Of a DNA stretch of 64,000 bases, positions 25,317-34,187 are shown in pieces. Source of the DNA: Falsiroseomonas sp051860665 (GTDB lineage Bacteria; Pseudomonadota; Alphaproteobacteria; Acetobacterales; Acetobacteraceae). A program made the position numbers and the translations under genes. Location: the NCBI RefSeq assembly GCF_051860665.1, contig NZ_JBHYDM010000018.1:1-64000 (forward strand), written 5' to 3'. The notes under the pieces are model-generated. The model was not told where the DNA came from and did no database searches. It saw only the letters and a program-made list of their open reading frames with translations. The number at the start of each line of letters is the position of its first letter. Position 1 is the stretch's first letter.

Positions 25317-26216
25317 ATGAATGCACGGCAGATCGAAGTCTTTCGCACCATCATGCGCTGCGGCACGCTGACGGCCGCGGCCCAGGCGCTCAATGTCTCC
25401 CAGCCCGCCCTGAGCCAGCTTTTGCTGCATGCCGAGGACCAGCTGGGCTTCCGCCTGTTCCAGCGCCTGCACGGCCGGCTGACGCCGACGCCGGAGGCCA
25501 ATCTGCTTTTCCCGGAAGCGGAGCGCCTGCACCGGGACCTGGAAGGCTTCCGCCGCTTCGCCGCCGATCTGCGCCACGGCAAGCAGGGGGCGCTGCGGCT
25601 CGCGGCCTCCGCCCCCACGGCACTGTCCTTCGTGCCGCAGGCGCTGGCCGATTTCCGCATCGCCTGCCCGGGCGTCCGGGTGGTCTCCTACATCGTCTCC
25701 ATGGCCGTGCTGACCACCATGCTGGACAATGGCGAGGCCGATCTCGGCGTCGCGCTGAACGACACGCCGCAGCCGCTGATCCAGACCGAGCGGATCGGCC
25801 GCAGCGAGGTGCTGTGCCTGCTGCCGCAGGGCCACCGTCTGGCCGCCCAGCCCAGCATCGGCCCCGCCGACCTGGAGGGGGAGACGCTGATCTCCTATCG
25901 CCCGGACAGCCTCCAGGGCGTGATGCTGGCGGAAGCCTTCGCCGAGGCGGGCACGCGCTACCTGCCGCAGGTGGAGATCGACGTCTCCATCGCCGCCATC
26001 GGCTTCGTGCAGCAGGGGCTGGGCGTGGCGCTGGTGGATGCGCTGGTGCCCTGGAGCGGCTTCCAGGACCTGACGACGCGGCGCTTCCTGCCGCAGCAGA
26101 CCCTGCCCATCTCCCTGCTGTTCAGCACGCGGCGGCCGCTTTCCACCACCCAGAACGTGCTGCGCCGGAAGCTGCGGGAGGCCGGCAGCCGCTACATGCC
26201 CCACCTGCCTTCATAA
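25317..26216 (+). CDS. LysR family transcriptional regulator
   Basis: 299-residue LTTR. The N-terminal helix-turn-helix (residues 1-60) reads RQIEVFRTIMRCGTLTAAAQ then SQPALSQLLLHAEDQLG. The substrate-binding core runs from about 90 (ALRLAASAPTALSFVP). ATG 25317 gives the standard length; upstream frames are rejected. It is divergent from the HcnABC-like operon and directly before the HyuA/HyuB genes. Its last codons overlap LysR box 2, and a closely matching box lies before the polyamine amidohydrolase and binding-protein genes, so it is the best candidate regulator for the whole 22428-37307 region. The effector is unknown, perhaps an amino acid or amide. Confidence 0.88.
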   Translation: MNARQIEVFRTIMRCGTLTAAAQALNVSQPALSQLLLHAEDQLGFRLFQRLHGRLTPTPEANLLFPEAERLHRDLEGFRRFAADLRHGKQGALRLAASAPTALSFVPQALADFRIACPGVRVVSYIVSMAVLTTMLDNGEADLGVALNDTPQPLIQTERIGRSEVLCLLPQGHRLAAQPSIGPADLEGETLISYRPDSLQGVMLAEAFAEAGTRYLPQVEIDVSIAAIGFVQQGLGVALVDALVPWSGFQDLTTRRFLPQQTLPISLLFSTRRPLSTTQNVLRRKLREAGSRYMPHLPS

Positions 26217-26227
26217 GGGCGGCTTAT
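26213..26227. promoter_or_regulatory. LysR box 2: ATAAG-N5-CTTAT
   Basis: Perfect inverted repeat ATAAG (26213-26217), GGCGG, CTTAT (26223-26227), T-N11-A type. The left arm contains the LysR stop codon. It lies 76 bases before the HyuA start. Over 26207-26231 it matches the reverse complement of box 3 (32429-32453) at 21 of 25 positions, far beyond the core dyad. Confidence 0.68.
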
Positions 26228-26302
26228 CGCGGACCCCTCACTCGGTCTTGGACGCCTGGCGGCCGCCGCCCGACACTGCGCCAGCTTTGACGGGGATACG
26301 GC

Positions 26303-28345
26303 ATGGGCTGGCGCATCGGCGTGGATATCGGCGGCACCTTCATCGATTTCTGCGCGCTGGATGAGACGACCCGGCAGATGCACACGCTGAAGGTCCTCAC
26401 CACGCCGGATGAGCCGGGGCGCGAGGTGATGGAAGGCATCGCGCTGCTGCAGCAGCGGCACGGCATGGACCCCGCCGAGGTGACCAGCTTCGTGCACGGC
26501 ACCACCGTCGGCATCAATACCGTCATCCAGCGCAAGGGCGCGGAGCTGGCGCTGATCACCAATGCCGGCTTCGAGGATGTCATCGAGTTGGCGCGGCTGC
26601 GCATGCCGGAGATGTACAGCCTGTTCTGCGCGCGGCCGGAGCAGCTGATCCCGCGCGACCGCATCTTCGGCGTCGCCGGCCGCATCCTGGCCGATGGCAG
26701 CGAGGCGGAGCCACTGGACGAACAGGCGGTGGCCGAGGCGCTGGACCTGGCGCGGGCGCGGGGCGCGCGGGGCGTCATCATCGCCTTCCTGCACGCCTAC
26801 CGGAACCAGGCACAGGAACAGGCGGCCAAGGCGGTGGTGCAGCGCCTGGCGCCGGACCTCTTCGTCTTCTGCGCCGCCGAGATCTGGCCGGTGATCCGGG
26901 AATACGAACGCACCACCACGGCGATCCTCAACGGCTATGTCTTCCCGCGCGTCGATGGCTACCTGCATTCGCTGGAACAGGCGCTGCGCGGCCGCGGTGT
27001 GACGGCGCCGCCGATGATCACCAAGTCCAATGGCGGCATGATGAACATCGCCATGGGGCGCAGCTCCTGCGTCTCCATGCTGCTGTCGGGCACCGCCTCC
27101 GGCGTCATGGGCGCCTCCTTCCTGACGCGGCAGGCGGGGGTGCCGCATGCGCTGACGCTGGATATCGGCGGCACCAGCGCAGATGTCGCACTCATCATCG
27201 ACGGCAAGGCCCAGTTCGGCACCGGCGAGCTGATCGGCGAATTCCCGCTCTATGTGCCCAGCGTCTCCGTCACCTCGATCGGCGATGGTGGCGGTTCCAT
27301 CGCCACGGTCGATGGCTTCGGCATGCTGAAGGTGGGCCCGGAAAGCGCCGGCTCGACGCCCGGCCCGGCCTGCTATGGGCGCGGCGGCGACCGCGCGACC
27401 ATCACCGACGCCATGGCGGTCTGCGGCTTCCTCGGCCATGCGCCGCTGGCCTATCGCTCCGTCAGCATGGATCGCGGGCGGGCGGAAGCGGTGGTCGGCG
27501 AGCTGGCACGGAAGCTGGGGCGCGGCCTGCATGAGACGGCGGAAGCCATCATCATGGTCTCCATCTCCTCCATGTTCGCGGAGGTGAACAAGCTGGTGGC
27601 GCGCTACGGTGTCGATCTCGGCGATTTCACGCTGGTGCCCTTCGGCGGCGCCGGCCCGATGATGGGCTGCCTGCTGGCGCGGGAACTCGGCATCCGCCAC
27701 GTGATGGTCCCGCGCCGCCCTGGCGTGGTCAGCGCGCTCGGCGGGCTGGTCGCGGAGGTGAAGAACGACTTCATCCGCACCATGTTCATCGAGGTGCGGC
27801 CGGAGGGGCTGGGGGCGATGCAGGCCGCGCTGGCGGCGCTGCGCGCGGAGGCCGAGCGCTGGCTGCGCCGTGACCAGAATTTCACGGGTGTCGCTGCGCT
27901 GCAGGTCTCCGCGGATATGCGCTACCGGGGCCAGTCCTTCGAGATCGAGACGGTGCTGGAGGAAGCCTGGATCGAGGACGGCGACCTGGACGCCATCCGC
28001 GCCGCCTTCCATGCCCGCCACACCGCCATCTACGCCTTCGCCGACGAGGCCGCGCCCGTGCAGCTGGTCAATCTGCGCCTGGTCATCGCCGGCGCGACGG
28101 AGCCGCCCGATTTCGCGGTGCAGGCGCAAGCCTCCGGCACGCCGCGGCCCGAACGGCTGGTCGATGTCTGGCACGATGGCGCGATGCACCGCATGCCGCT
28201 CTTCCTGCGGGAGAACCTGCGGCACGGGCACGAATTCGCCGGCCCCGCCGTGGTGGCGCAGGAGGACAGCACGGTCTGCATCCCTGCGGGCTACGCCGGT
28301 ACCGTCGATGCCCATGGCAACCTGCACCTGACGGCGGAGGGCTGA
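26303..28345 (+). CDS. hyuA: Hydantoinase/oxoprolinase family protein, HyuA subunit
   Basis: 680-residue ATP-dependent amidohydrolase subunit. The N-terminal phosphate-binding motif RIGVDIGGTFIDF is followed by the second ATPase segment TLDIGGTSADVALI, and FVHGTTVGINTVIQ is the family signature. HyuA and HyuB together hydrolyse cyclic amides such as hydantoins or 5-oxoproline at the cost of ATP; acetone and acetophenone carboxylases are relatives, so carboxylation is an alternative. The gene starts 86 bases after the LysR stop and is followed by HyuB after 5 bases. The substrate is unproven. Confidence 0.87.
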   Translation: MGWRIGVDIGGTFIDFCALDETTRQMHTLKVLTTPDEPGREVMEGIALLQQRHGMDPAEVTSFVHGTTVGINTVIQRKGAELALITNAGFEDVIELARLRMPEMYSLFCARPEQLIPRDRIFGVAGRILADGSEAEPLDEQAVAEALDLARARGARGVIIAFLHAYRNQAQEQAAKAVVQRLAPDLFVFCAAEIWPVIREYERTTTAILNGYVFPRVDGYLHSLEQALRGRGVTAPPMITKSNGGMMNIAMGRSSCVSMLLSGTASGVMGASFLTRQAGVPHALTLDIGGTSADVALIIDGKAQFGTGELIGEFPLYVPSVSVTSIGDGGGSIATVDGFGMLKVGPESAGSTPGPACYGRGGDRATITDAMAVCGFLGHAPLAYRSVSMDRGRAEAVVGELARKLGRGLHETAEAIIMVSISSMFAEVNKLVARYGVDLGDFTLVPFGGAGPMMGCLLARELGIRHVMVPRRPGVVSALGGLVAEVKNDFIRTMFIEVRPEGLGAMQAALAALRAEAERWLRRDQNFTGVAALQVSADMRYRGQSFEIETVLEEAWIEDGDLDAIRAAFHARHTAIYAFADEAAPVQLVNLRLVIAGATEPPDFAVQAQASGTPRPERLVDVWHDGAMHRMPLFLRENLRHGHEFAGPAVVAQEDSTVCIPAGYAGTVDAHGNLHLTAEG

Positions 28346-28350
28346 GCACG

Positions 28351-30327
28351 ATGGACAAGGTCACGCTGCAGGTCTTCGCCAACCACGCGCGCGCGGCGGC
28401 GGAGAACATGGCCTATACGCTGTACCGCACGGCGCATTCCACCTTCGTCAAGGAGACGGAGGACTTCACCATCCAGATCCTCGACCCCGCCGGCCAGGTC
28501 AGCGCCGTGCCGATGGACCTCGGCGCCACCTGGTATGTCGGGCTGAACTACGGCCCCGCCATCGGCATGATCCCCGACTACAGGCCGGGCGATATCGGCG
28601 CCACCAACGATCCCTATAGCGGCTTCCTGGCGACCCATGCGCCGGACCTGCACATGTGGAAGCCGATCTTCTGGGAGGATGAGATCGTCGCCTTCGCCAG
28701 CGGCCATATCCACAACACCGATATGGGCGGCGCCGTCCCGGCCAGCCTCTCGCGCACCCTGACAGAGATCCACCAGGAAGGCGTGCGCATCCCGCCGCTC
28801 AAGATGTACCGCGAAGGCGTGCTGAACGAGGAGGCACTGCGCATCATGCTCCTCAACGTCCGCAAGCCGGAGCAGAACCTGGGCGACCTCAAGGCCTTCG
28901 TCGGCGCGCTCAATACAGGGGAGCGCAAGGTGCTGGCCATGCTGCGCAAATTCGGGCTGGAGGGCTTCCGTGCCGGCCAGGCCGGGCTTCTGGACTATGC
29001 CGAGCACCAGGCGCGGGAGATCCTGCGATCCATCCCCGATGGCGACTACTTCTTCTGCGACTACACGGATGAGGATTCGGCCGGCGGCAATCCCTGCCGG
29101 CTGGCGCTGACGCTGCGCATCGAGGGTGACAGTGCGACGCTGGACTTCACCGGCACGGACCCGCAGCTGACCTCCGCGTTGAACGTGCCGACGGGCGGCG
29201 CGGCGCGGCACACGCTGCTGCTGGTGGGCGTCTACTACGTGCTCTACACGCTCAATCCGCAGATCCTGCTGAATGCGGGGCTGGTGCGGCCCTTCACCTG
29301 CATCGCGCCGGAGGGCACGGTGCTGAACCCGACCTTCCCGGCCGCGGTCGGCATGCGGTCGCTGACCTGCGCGCGGCTGCGCTCACTGATCTTCGGCGCC
29401 TTCAGCCTGGCGATTCCGGACCGCATGCCGGCGGCGCCCGCCGGCACCAGCTCCATCATGAATGTCCGCACCGTGGACAACCGCACGCGGGAGACGGTGC
29501 TGGCGGCGATCAACCCGGTGGTCGGCGGCGCCGGCGGGATGCCGCATCGCGACGGCACCAATGGATCCGGCGCCGATGGCGCCTATCTCAAGAACACGCC
29601 GATCGAGATCACGGAGACCGAGGTCCCGATCCAGTTCCTGCGCTACGGGCTGATGCCGGATTCCGGCGGGGCCGGTGAGCATCGCGGCGGCCTCGCCTCG
29701 GTGCTGGAATTCAAGGTCTTCTCGCCCAATACGCATATCACCGCGCGCAACCGCGACCGCTGCCGCTTCCGTCCCTGGGGCACGCTCGGCGGGCATAGCG
29801 GCAAGCCATCCGACTTCATGCTCAATCCGGGCACGGCTCGCGTGAAGCCGCTGGGCAATACGGACATCACCAGCATGGATCCGGGCGATGTGCTGCATAT
29901 CCATTCGCCCGGCGGCGGCGGCCGCGGCAGCCCGCTGAAGCGCGACGCGGCGCTGGTGCTGCAGGATGTGCGGCGCGGCTATGTTTCTGTCGAGGCCGCG
30001 GCCACCGACTACGGGGTGATCATCCGCGACGGCGTGGTGGACGAAAGCGCGACAGCAGCGCGGCGGGCGGCGCTGCGCGCGACGGAAACCGGCCGCCACT
30101 TCTTCTTCGGCCCCGAACGCGATACCTTCGAACAGCTCTGGAGCCGCGACGTCTATGCCGCCATGACGGATGTCATCGCCAGCCTGCCGGTGCATTGGCG
30201 CTTCTTCATGAAGTCTCGGCTGTTTGAGATGGTGCCGGCCATCGCACGGGAGACCACCGGCTGCCCTGTGACGGAGGCCGTGACGCGCCTGCGCCGGCGC
30301 TACCCGGAGATGTTCCCCGCGGGCTGA
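28351..30327 (+). CDS. hyuB: Hydantoinase B/oxoprolinase family protein, HyuB subunit
   Basis: 658-residue partner of HyuA. Family features are the early NHARAAAENMAYTLYRTAHS segment, ATNDPYSGFLATHAPDLHM, the AFASGHIHNTD metal-site region and the late SPGGGGRGSPLKRD. It is a little longer than many HyuB proteins (about 550-600). It is coupled to HyuA by 5 bases. Together they open or carboxylate a cyclic amide or ketone-like substrate in the cytosol. The aldo/keto reductase at 30375 follows after 47 bases and may act on the product. Confidence 0.87.
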   Translation: MDKVTLQVFANHARAAAENMAYTLYRTAHSTFVKETEDFTIQILDPAGQVSAVPMDLGATWYVGLNYGPAIGMIPDYRPGDIGATNDPYSGFLATHAPDLHMWKPIFWEDEIVAFASGHIHNTDMGGAVPASLSRTLTEIHQEGVRIPPLKMYREGVLNEEALRIMLLNVRKPEQNLGDLKAFVGALNTGERKVLAMLRKFGLEGFRAGQAGLLDYAEHQAREILRSIPDGDYFFCDYTDEDSAGGNPCRLALTLRIEGDSATLDFTGTDPQLTSALNVPTGGAARHTLLLVGVYYVLYTLNPQILLNAGLVRPFTCIAPEGTVLNPTFPAAVGMRSLTCARLRSLIFGAFSLAIPDRMPAAPAGTSSIMNVRTVDNRTRETVLAAINPVVGGAGGMPHRDGTNGSGADGAYLKNTPIEITETEVPIQFLRYGLMPDSGGAGEHRGGLASVLEFKVFSPNTHITARNRDRCRFRPWGTLGGHSGKPSDFMLNPGTARVKPLGNTDITSMDPGDVLHIHSPGGGGRGSPLKRDAALVLQDVRRGYVSVEAAATDYGVIIRDGVVDESATAARRAALRATETGRHFFFGPERDTFEQLWSRDVYAAMTDVIASLPVHWRFFMKSRLFEMVPAIARETTGCPVTEAVTRLRRRYPEMFPAG

Positions 30328-30374
30328 TCGCCGGGTAGACATCGGCGCGGCCACGACGCCGGAAAGGTCTTCGC

Positions 30375-31340
30375 ATGAAATACGTCCAGCTCGGCCGCAG
30401 TGGCCTGACCGTCTCCGCCATCTGCCTCGGCGGCAATTCCTGGGGCGCGGCGGGTCGCCGCGGCTGGGCGCCGATCGACCAGGAGGGCGCGCGCCCCTTC
30501 TTCCGCGCGGCGCTCGAGGCCGGGATCAATTTCTTCGACACCGCGAACGTCTACAATGCCGGCGAGAGCGAGCGGATCATCGGCGCCACCCTGCTGAAGG
30601 AGGTGCCGCGCGAGGAGGTCGTCATATCCACCAAGGTCGGCATCCCCACGAGTCCGAAGCCCAATGCCGGCGGCGTCGGGCGCAAGCACCTGGTGGCCGC
30701 GGTGGAGGCCTCGCTGAAGCGCCTGGAGACGGACCATATCGACCTGCTGCAGCTGCACCGCCTGGATGCGGTGACGCCGGTGGAGGAGACGATGGCGGCG
30801 CTGAACGACCTCGTCCGCGCGGGCAAGGTGCTCTACATCGGCGGCTCCACCATGCCGGCCTGGCGCTTCGCGCAGATGTGCACCCTGGCGGCGGAGCGCG
30901 GCTGGGCGCGGCCGGTGGCGATGCAGAACCTCTACAACCTGGTGCAGCGGGAGGAGGAGCGGGAGATGATCCCGCTCTGCCTCGACCAGGGCGTCGGCCT
31001 GGTGCCCTATTCCCCGCTCGCCCGCGGCTTTCTCGGCGGCAACCGGACGCGCGAAGGCGCGGCGACCCAGCGGGCGCGCACCGATCATCTCGCGGAAGGC
31101 CTTTACCGGGAGAGCGACTTCGCCGTGCTGGATGCGGTGCTGGACATCGCGCGGGCGCGCGGCGTGAAGCCGATGCAGGTGTCGCTGGCCTGGCTGATGG
31201 GCAAGGCGGTGATGGCGGCGCCTGTCGTCGGTGTCAGCGACCCCGCCCAGATCGCCGATGCGGCGGCCGCCACGCAGCTCGACCTGACGGCGGAGGAGGT
31301 GGCGCGGCTGGAAGCGCCCTACGTCAGCCGCATCCTCTGA
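30375..31340 (+). CDS. Aldo/keto reductase
   Basis: 321-residue TIM-barrel oxidoreductase. The catalytic tetrad is Asp55, Tyr60 (FFDTANVYNAGESE), Lys87 (STKVG) and His128 (LLQLHR). Late GLVPYSPLARGFLGG and VGVSDPAQI belong to the NADPH-binding face. It belongs to the YajO/YhdN-like branch that reduces ketones and aldehydes. It is the third gene of the hydantoinase unit. Its last 17 bases overlap the end of the convergent amidohydrolase gene, so no terminator separates them. Confidence 0.86.
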   Translation: MKYVQLGRSGLTVSAICLGGNSWGAAGRRGWAPIDQEGARPFFRAALEAGINFFDTANVYNAGESERIIGATLLKEVPREEVVISTKVGIPTSPKPNAGGVGRKHLVAAVEASLKRLETDHIDLLQLHRLDAVTPVEETMAALNDLVRAGKVLYIGGSTMPAWRFAQMCTLAAERGWARPVAMQNLYNLVQREEEREMIPLCLDQGVGLVPYSPLARGFLGGNRTREGAATQRARTDHLAEGLYRESDFAVLDAVLDIARARGVKPMQVSLAWLMGKAVMAAPVVGVSDPAQIADAAAATQLDLTAEEVARLEAPYVSRIL

Positions 31341-32340
31341 GGAAGCTCTGCAGATACCGGCCCAGCGAAGGGCTGAGATAGCCGCCCTCCTGCACCAGAA
31401 GGGTGGGGCAGCCCAGGGCTGCGATCCTCGCTGCGGCCTCGGCGAAGCCTGCCTCGGTGATCCGAAAGGTCGCCACGGGGTCGTGCTCTGCGGCATCGAA
31501 GCCCAGCGCGATGACGAGCGCCCCCGGCGCGAAGTTGCGGAGACGGGCCAGAGCGCTGTCGATGGCCGCGAGCCAGGGCGCATCGGTCGTGCCGCGCGGC
31601 AGCGGCTGGTTGTCGTTGCATCCCCGCGCGGCCTCGCCGCCCACCTCATCGGCATGGCCGGCATAGAGCGGCGCGCCGGCATTGGGATCGACATGCACGG
31701 AGCAGGTCATGACGTCCGCACGGTCCCAGAAGATCGACTGCGTGCCATTGCCGTGGTGCACGTCGATGTCGAGGATGCCGATGCGGCCGAAGCGGCTGGT
31801 GAGAAGCTGCGCGGCGATGGCCGTGTTGTTGAGGTAGCAGCCGCCGCTCATCAGGTCGGCATAGGCGTGGTGTCCGGGCGGCCGGCACATCGCATAGACG
31901 GGCGCCTCGGCGGCGGTCAGGCGTTGCGCCCCGTGGATGGCGACCTGCGCGCTGGCGAAGACCGAGGTCCAGGTCTCGGCGGCGATCGGGCAGGTCGTGG
32001 AATTGCTGTACCAGCCGAGTTCGCCGATCAGGTCGGTGGGCCTGCGATGCATGCGGTGCGTGGGATGGACGCTCGGCACCGCGACGGGGCCGAAGTCCGG
32101 CCGCTGCATCCAGCGCGCATGCACGCCCTTCAGGAAGTCGACATAGGCGGGATCGTGCACGGCGGTGATCGCCTCCAGCCCCGCGATCGGCGCCTGCACG
32201 ACCTCATGTCCCGCGCGCGTCACCGCATCCAGGAAGATGCGGTAGCGCTCGGCCCGGTCGAAATGCGGGATGAACCTGCCGGTGCGGAAGACGCTTTCGA
32301 CGTCGTGCCTGGCCTGGTCCGGGTGATGGATGACGAGCAT
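31324..32340 (-). CDS. aphA: Acetylpolyamine amidohydrolase (class II HDAC fold)
   Basis: 338-residue zinc deacetylase. The key residues fit the Mycoplana acetylpolyamine amidohydrolase pattern: tandem His157/His158 (PPGHH), zinc ligands Asp193 and His195 (DIDVHHGNG) and Asp282 (GFDAAEHDP), and the transition-state Tyr321 (QEGGY). Length is also that of the family (about 340). It releases acetate from acetylated putrescine, cadaverine or similar amides in the cytosol. It is divergent from the binding-protein operon at 32616 with LysR box 3 in between. The activity is inferred from motifs; other N-acyl amines are possible substrates. Confidence 0.85.
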   Translation of the reverse strand: MLVIHHPDQARHDVESVFRTGRFIPHFDRAERYRIFLDAVTRAGHEVVQAPIAGLEAITAVHDPAYVDFLKGVHARWMQRPDFGPVAVPSVHPTHRMHRRPTDLIGELGWYSNSTTCPIAAETWTSVFASAQVAIHGAQRLTAAEAPVYAMCRPPGHHAYADLMSGGCYLNNTAIAAQLLTSRFGRIGILDIDVHHGNGTQSIFWDRADVMTCSVHVDPNAGAPLYAGHADEVGGEAARGCNDNQPLPRGTTDAPWLAAIDSALARLRNFAPGALVIALGFDAAEHDPVATFRITEAGFAEAAARIAALGCPTLLVQEGGYLSPSLGRYLQSFLRGCG

Positions 32341-32432
32341 CTGGAACTTCCCTGATGGACGATCATGCCAGGTGATACGCCGCGGGCCGCCGACTGCCCA
32401 TTGCTTCGGCCAGGCCGATCGCGGTCTTCGGT

Positions 32433-32447
32433 ATAAGACGCGCTTAT
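32433..32447. promoter_or_regulatory. LysR box 3: ATAAG-N5-CTTAT
   Basis: Perfect dyad ATAAG (32433-32437), ACGCG, CTTAT (32443-32447), T-N11-A. It lies in the 275-base region between the amidohydrolase (93 bases before its start) and the binding-protein gene (169 bases before its start), so it can serve both. Nothing else is recognisable in 32341-32615. Confidence 0.68.
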
Positions 32448-32615
32448 GAAGGCAGGCGCGGATTGTCTTGGCATATCGCGCGCCTGCAGATGAGGATCGC
32501 TTCCGGAGCGCAGAATACGCGGCATTACCCTCGCGAATTTCGGTGGTTCCCGACAGGTCCCCGCCCGGAAGAAGCGGAACCTGGACGGCCAGCCCGATAC
32601 AGGATGGAGTAGGCC

Positions 32616-34187
32616 ATGGGGTTCACGACGAAATCCCGCTTGCCGCTGCGCGCAGCCATCGCCCTGCTGGGACTGGGCCTTGGCTTTCCGGCGGCGCAAG
32701 CGACCGATCTGCGCATCGGCACCACCGGCACGCCGACGCTCGATCCGCACTTCATGCTGATCGACACCAACATCGCCTATAACCAGCATATCTATGGCGC
32801 GCTGATCGACCAGGATGCGCAGGGCCGGCTGCACCCCGACCTGGCCCTGTCCTGGCAGCCGGAAGGCGAGAATGCCTGGCGCTTCAGGCTTCGCCCCGGC
32901 GTGACCTTCCATGACGGCACGCCCTTCACCGCCGATGACGTGGTCTTCAGCCTGCAGCGCGTGCCGAATATCCCGAACAACCCGGCGCCCTATACGGGCG
33001 CGCTGCTCGGCGTGACCGAAATCCGCAAGGTCGATGATCTTACCGTGGATCTGGTGACCGATGGCTTCGTGCCGATGCTGCCCAACCAGATCGCCAAGCT
33101 GTCGATCCTCTCCCGGCGTGCCGCAGAAGGGCGGGGCACGGAGGAATTCAACCAGGGGCGCGCCGCCATCGGAACCGGCCCCTACCGCCTGGTGCGGCTG
33201 CAGGGCCGCGACCGGCTGCTGCTGCAGCGCAACGACAGCTATTGGGGCGAGAAGCCCGCCTGGAATGCGGTGGAATTCCGCGTGCTGCCGAATGACGCCG
33301 CGCGCAGCGCCGCGCTGCTGGCGGGCGATGTGGACCTCATCGAATTCGTACCGCTGCACGATGCGGCAAGGCTGGCCTCGACGCCGGGCATCACGCTCCA
33401 CAGCGGCAGCTCCTCCCGCGTCATGTTCCTCGGCGTTAACCTCGATCCGCGCGTCGCGATGGTGGAGGGGCGCAGTCCGCTGACCGATCCGCGCGTGCGC
33501 CAGGCCATCTCGCTGGCCGCCAACCGGGAAGGCATGATCCGGAGCCTGCTGCTCGGCTATGGCCAGGCCGCCAGCCAGATCGGCATTCCCAGCATGAACG
33601 GCTACGTCGAGCGCCCCGCCGACCGCTTCGCCCCTGACGAGGCGCGGCGCCTGCTGGCGGAGGCCGGCTACCCCAACGGCTTCTCCACCGCGCTGCTCTG
33701 CACCAACGACCGCTACGTGGCCGATGCGCAGGTCTGCCAGGCCTTGGGCCAGATGCTGGCGCGCATCGGCATCCGCGCGGATGTGCAGGCCGTGCCGGCG
33801 AATGTCTATTTCGGACGCGTCCGCGCCGGCAGCAATCCCGCGCCACTTTTCCTCGGTGCCTGGAGCAACAACCAGGGCGATGCCGGCTATACGCTGAACA
33901 ACCTCTTCCACAGCCTGGATCGCGGCCGGCGGCTCGGCGCCAGCAACCGATCCGGCTATTCCGACGCGGAGACGGACCGCGACATCCAGGCGGCGCTGAA
34001 TGCGCGCGACCCGGCGCGGCGCCTGGCGCTGCTGCAATCCGCCAACCGCCGTGCCACGGAGGCACGTGTGCTGATCCCCTTCTTCACCGCCCCGGTCCTC
34101 GTAGCCTCCAAGTCGAGCATTCGCTACGAGGTCGGCGACAGCGGCAGTTCCGAGATGACCTCCGCGATGCGGGCCTTCCCGCGGTGA
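32616..34187 (+). CDS. ABC transporter substrate-binding protein, family 5 (peptide/amine type)
   Basis: 523-residue periplasmic protein. A signal peptide (LRAAIALLGLGLGFPAAQA, cleaved near 29) precedes the DppA/OppA fold: PTLDPHFMLIDTN, LRPGVTFHDGTPFTADDVVF and GTGPYRLVRLQG. The GTPFTADDVVF block is the family signature. It captures peptides, opines or other amines for a Dpp-type importer, but no permease or ATPase genes are present here. A second binding protein follows, overlapping by 4 bases (GTGA). Confidence 0.87.
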   Translation: MGFTTKSRLPLRAAIALLGLGLGFPAAQATDLRIGTTGTPTLDPHFMLIDTNIAYNQHIYGALIDQDAQGRLHPDLALSWQPEGENAWRFRLRPGVTFHDGTPFTADDVVFSLQRVPNIPNNPAPYTGALLGVTEIRKVDDLTVDLVTDGFVPMLPNQIAKLSILSRRAAEGRGTEEFNQGRAAIGTGPYRLVRLQGRDRLLLQRNDSYWGEKPAWNAVEFRVLPNDAARSAALLAGDVDLIEFVPLHDAARLASTPGITLHSGSSSRVMFLGVNLDPRVAMVEGRSPLTDPRVRQAISLAANREGMIRSLLLGYGQAASQIGIPSMNGYVERPADRFAPDEARRLLAEAGYPNGFSTALLCTNDRYVADAQVCQALGQMLARIGIRADVQAVPANVYFGRVRAGSNPAPLFLGAWSNNQGDAGYTLNNLFHSLDRGRRLGASNRSGYSDAETDRDIQAALNARDPARRLALLQSANRRATEARVLIPFFTAPVLVASKSSIRYEVGDSGSSEMTSAMRAFPR

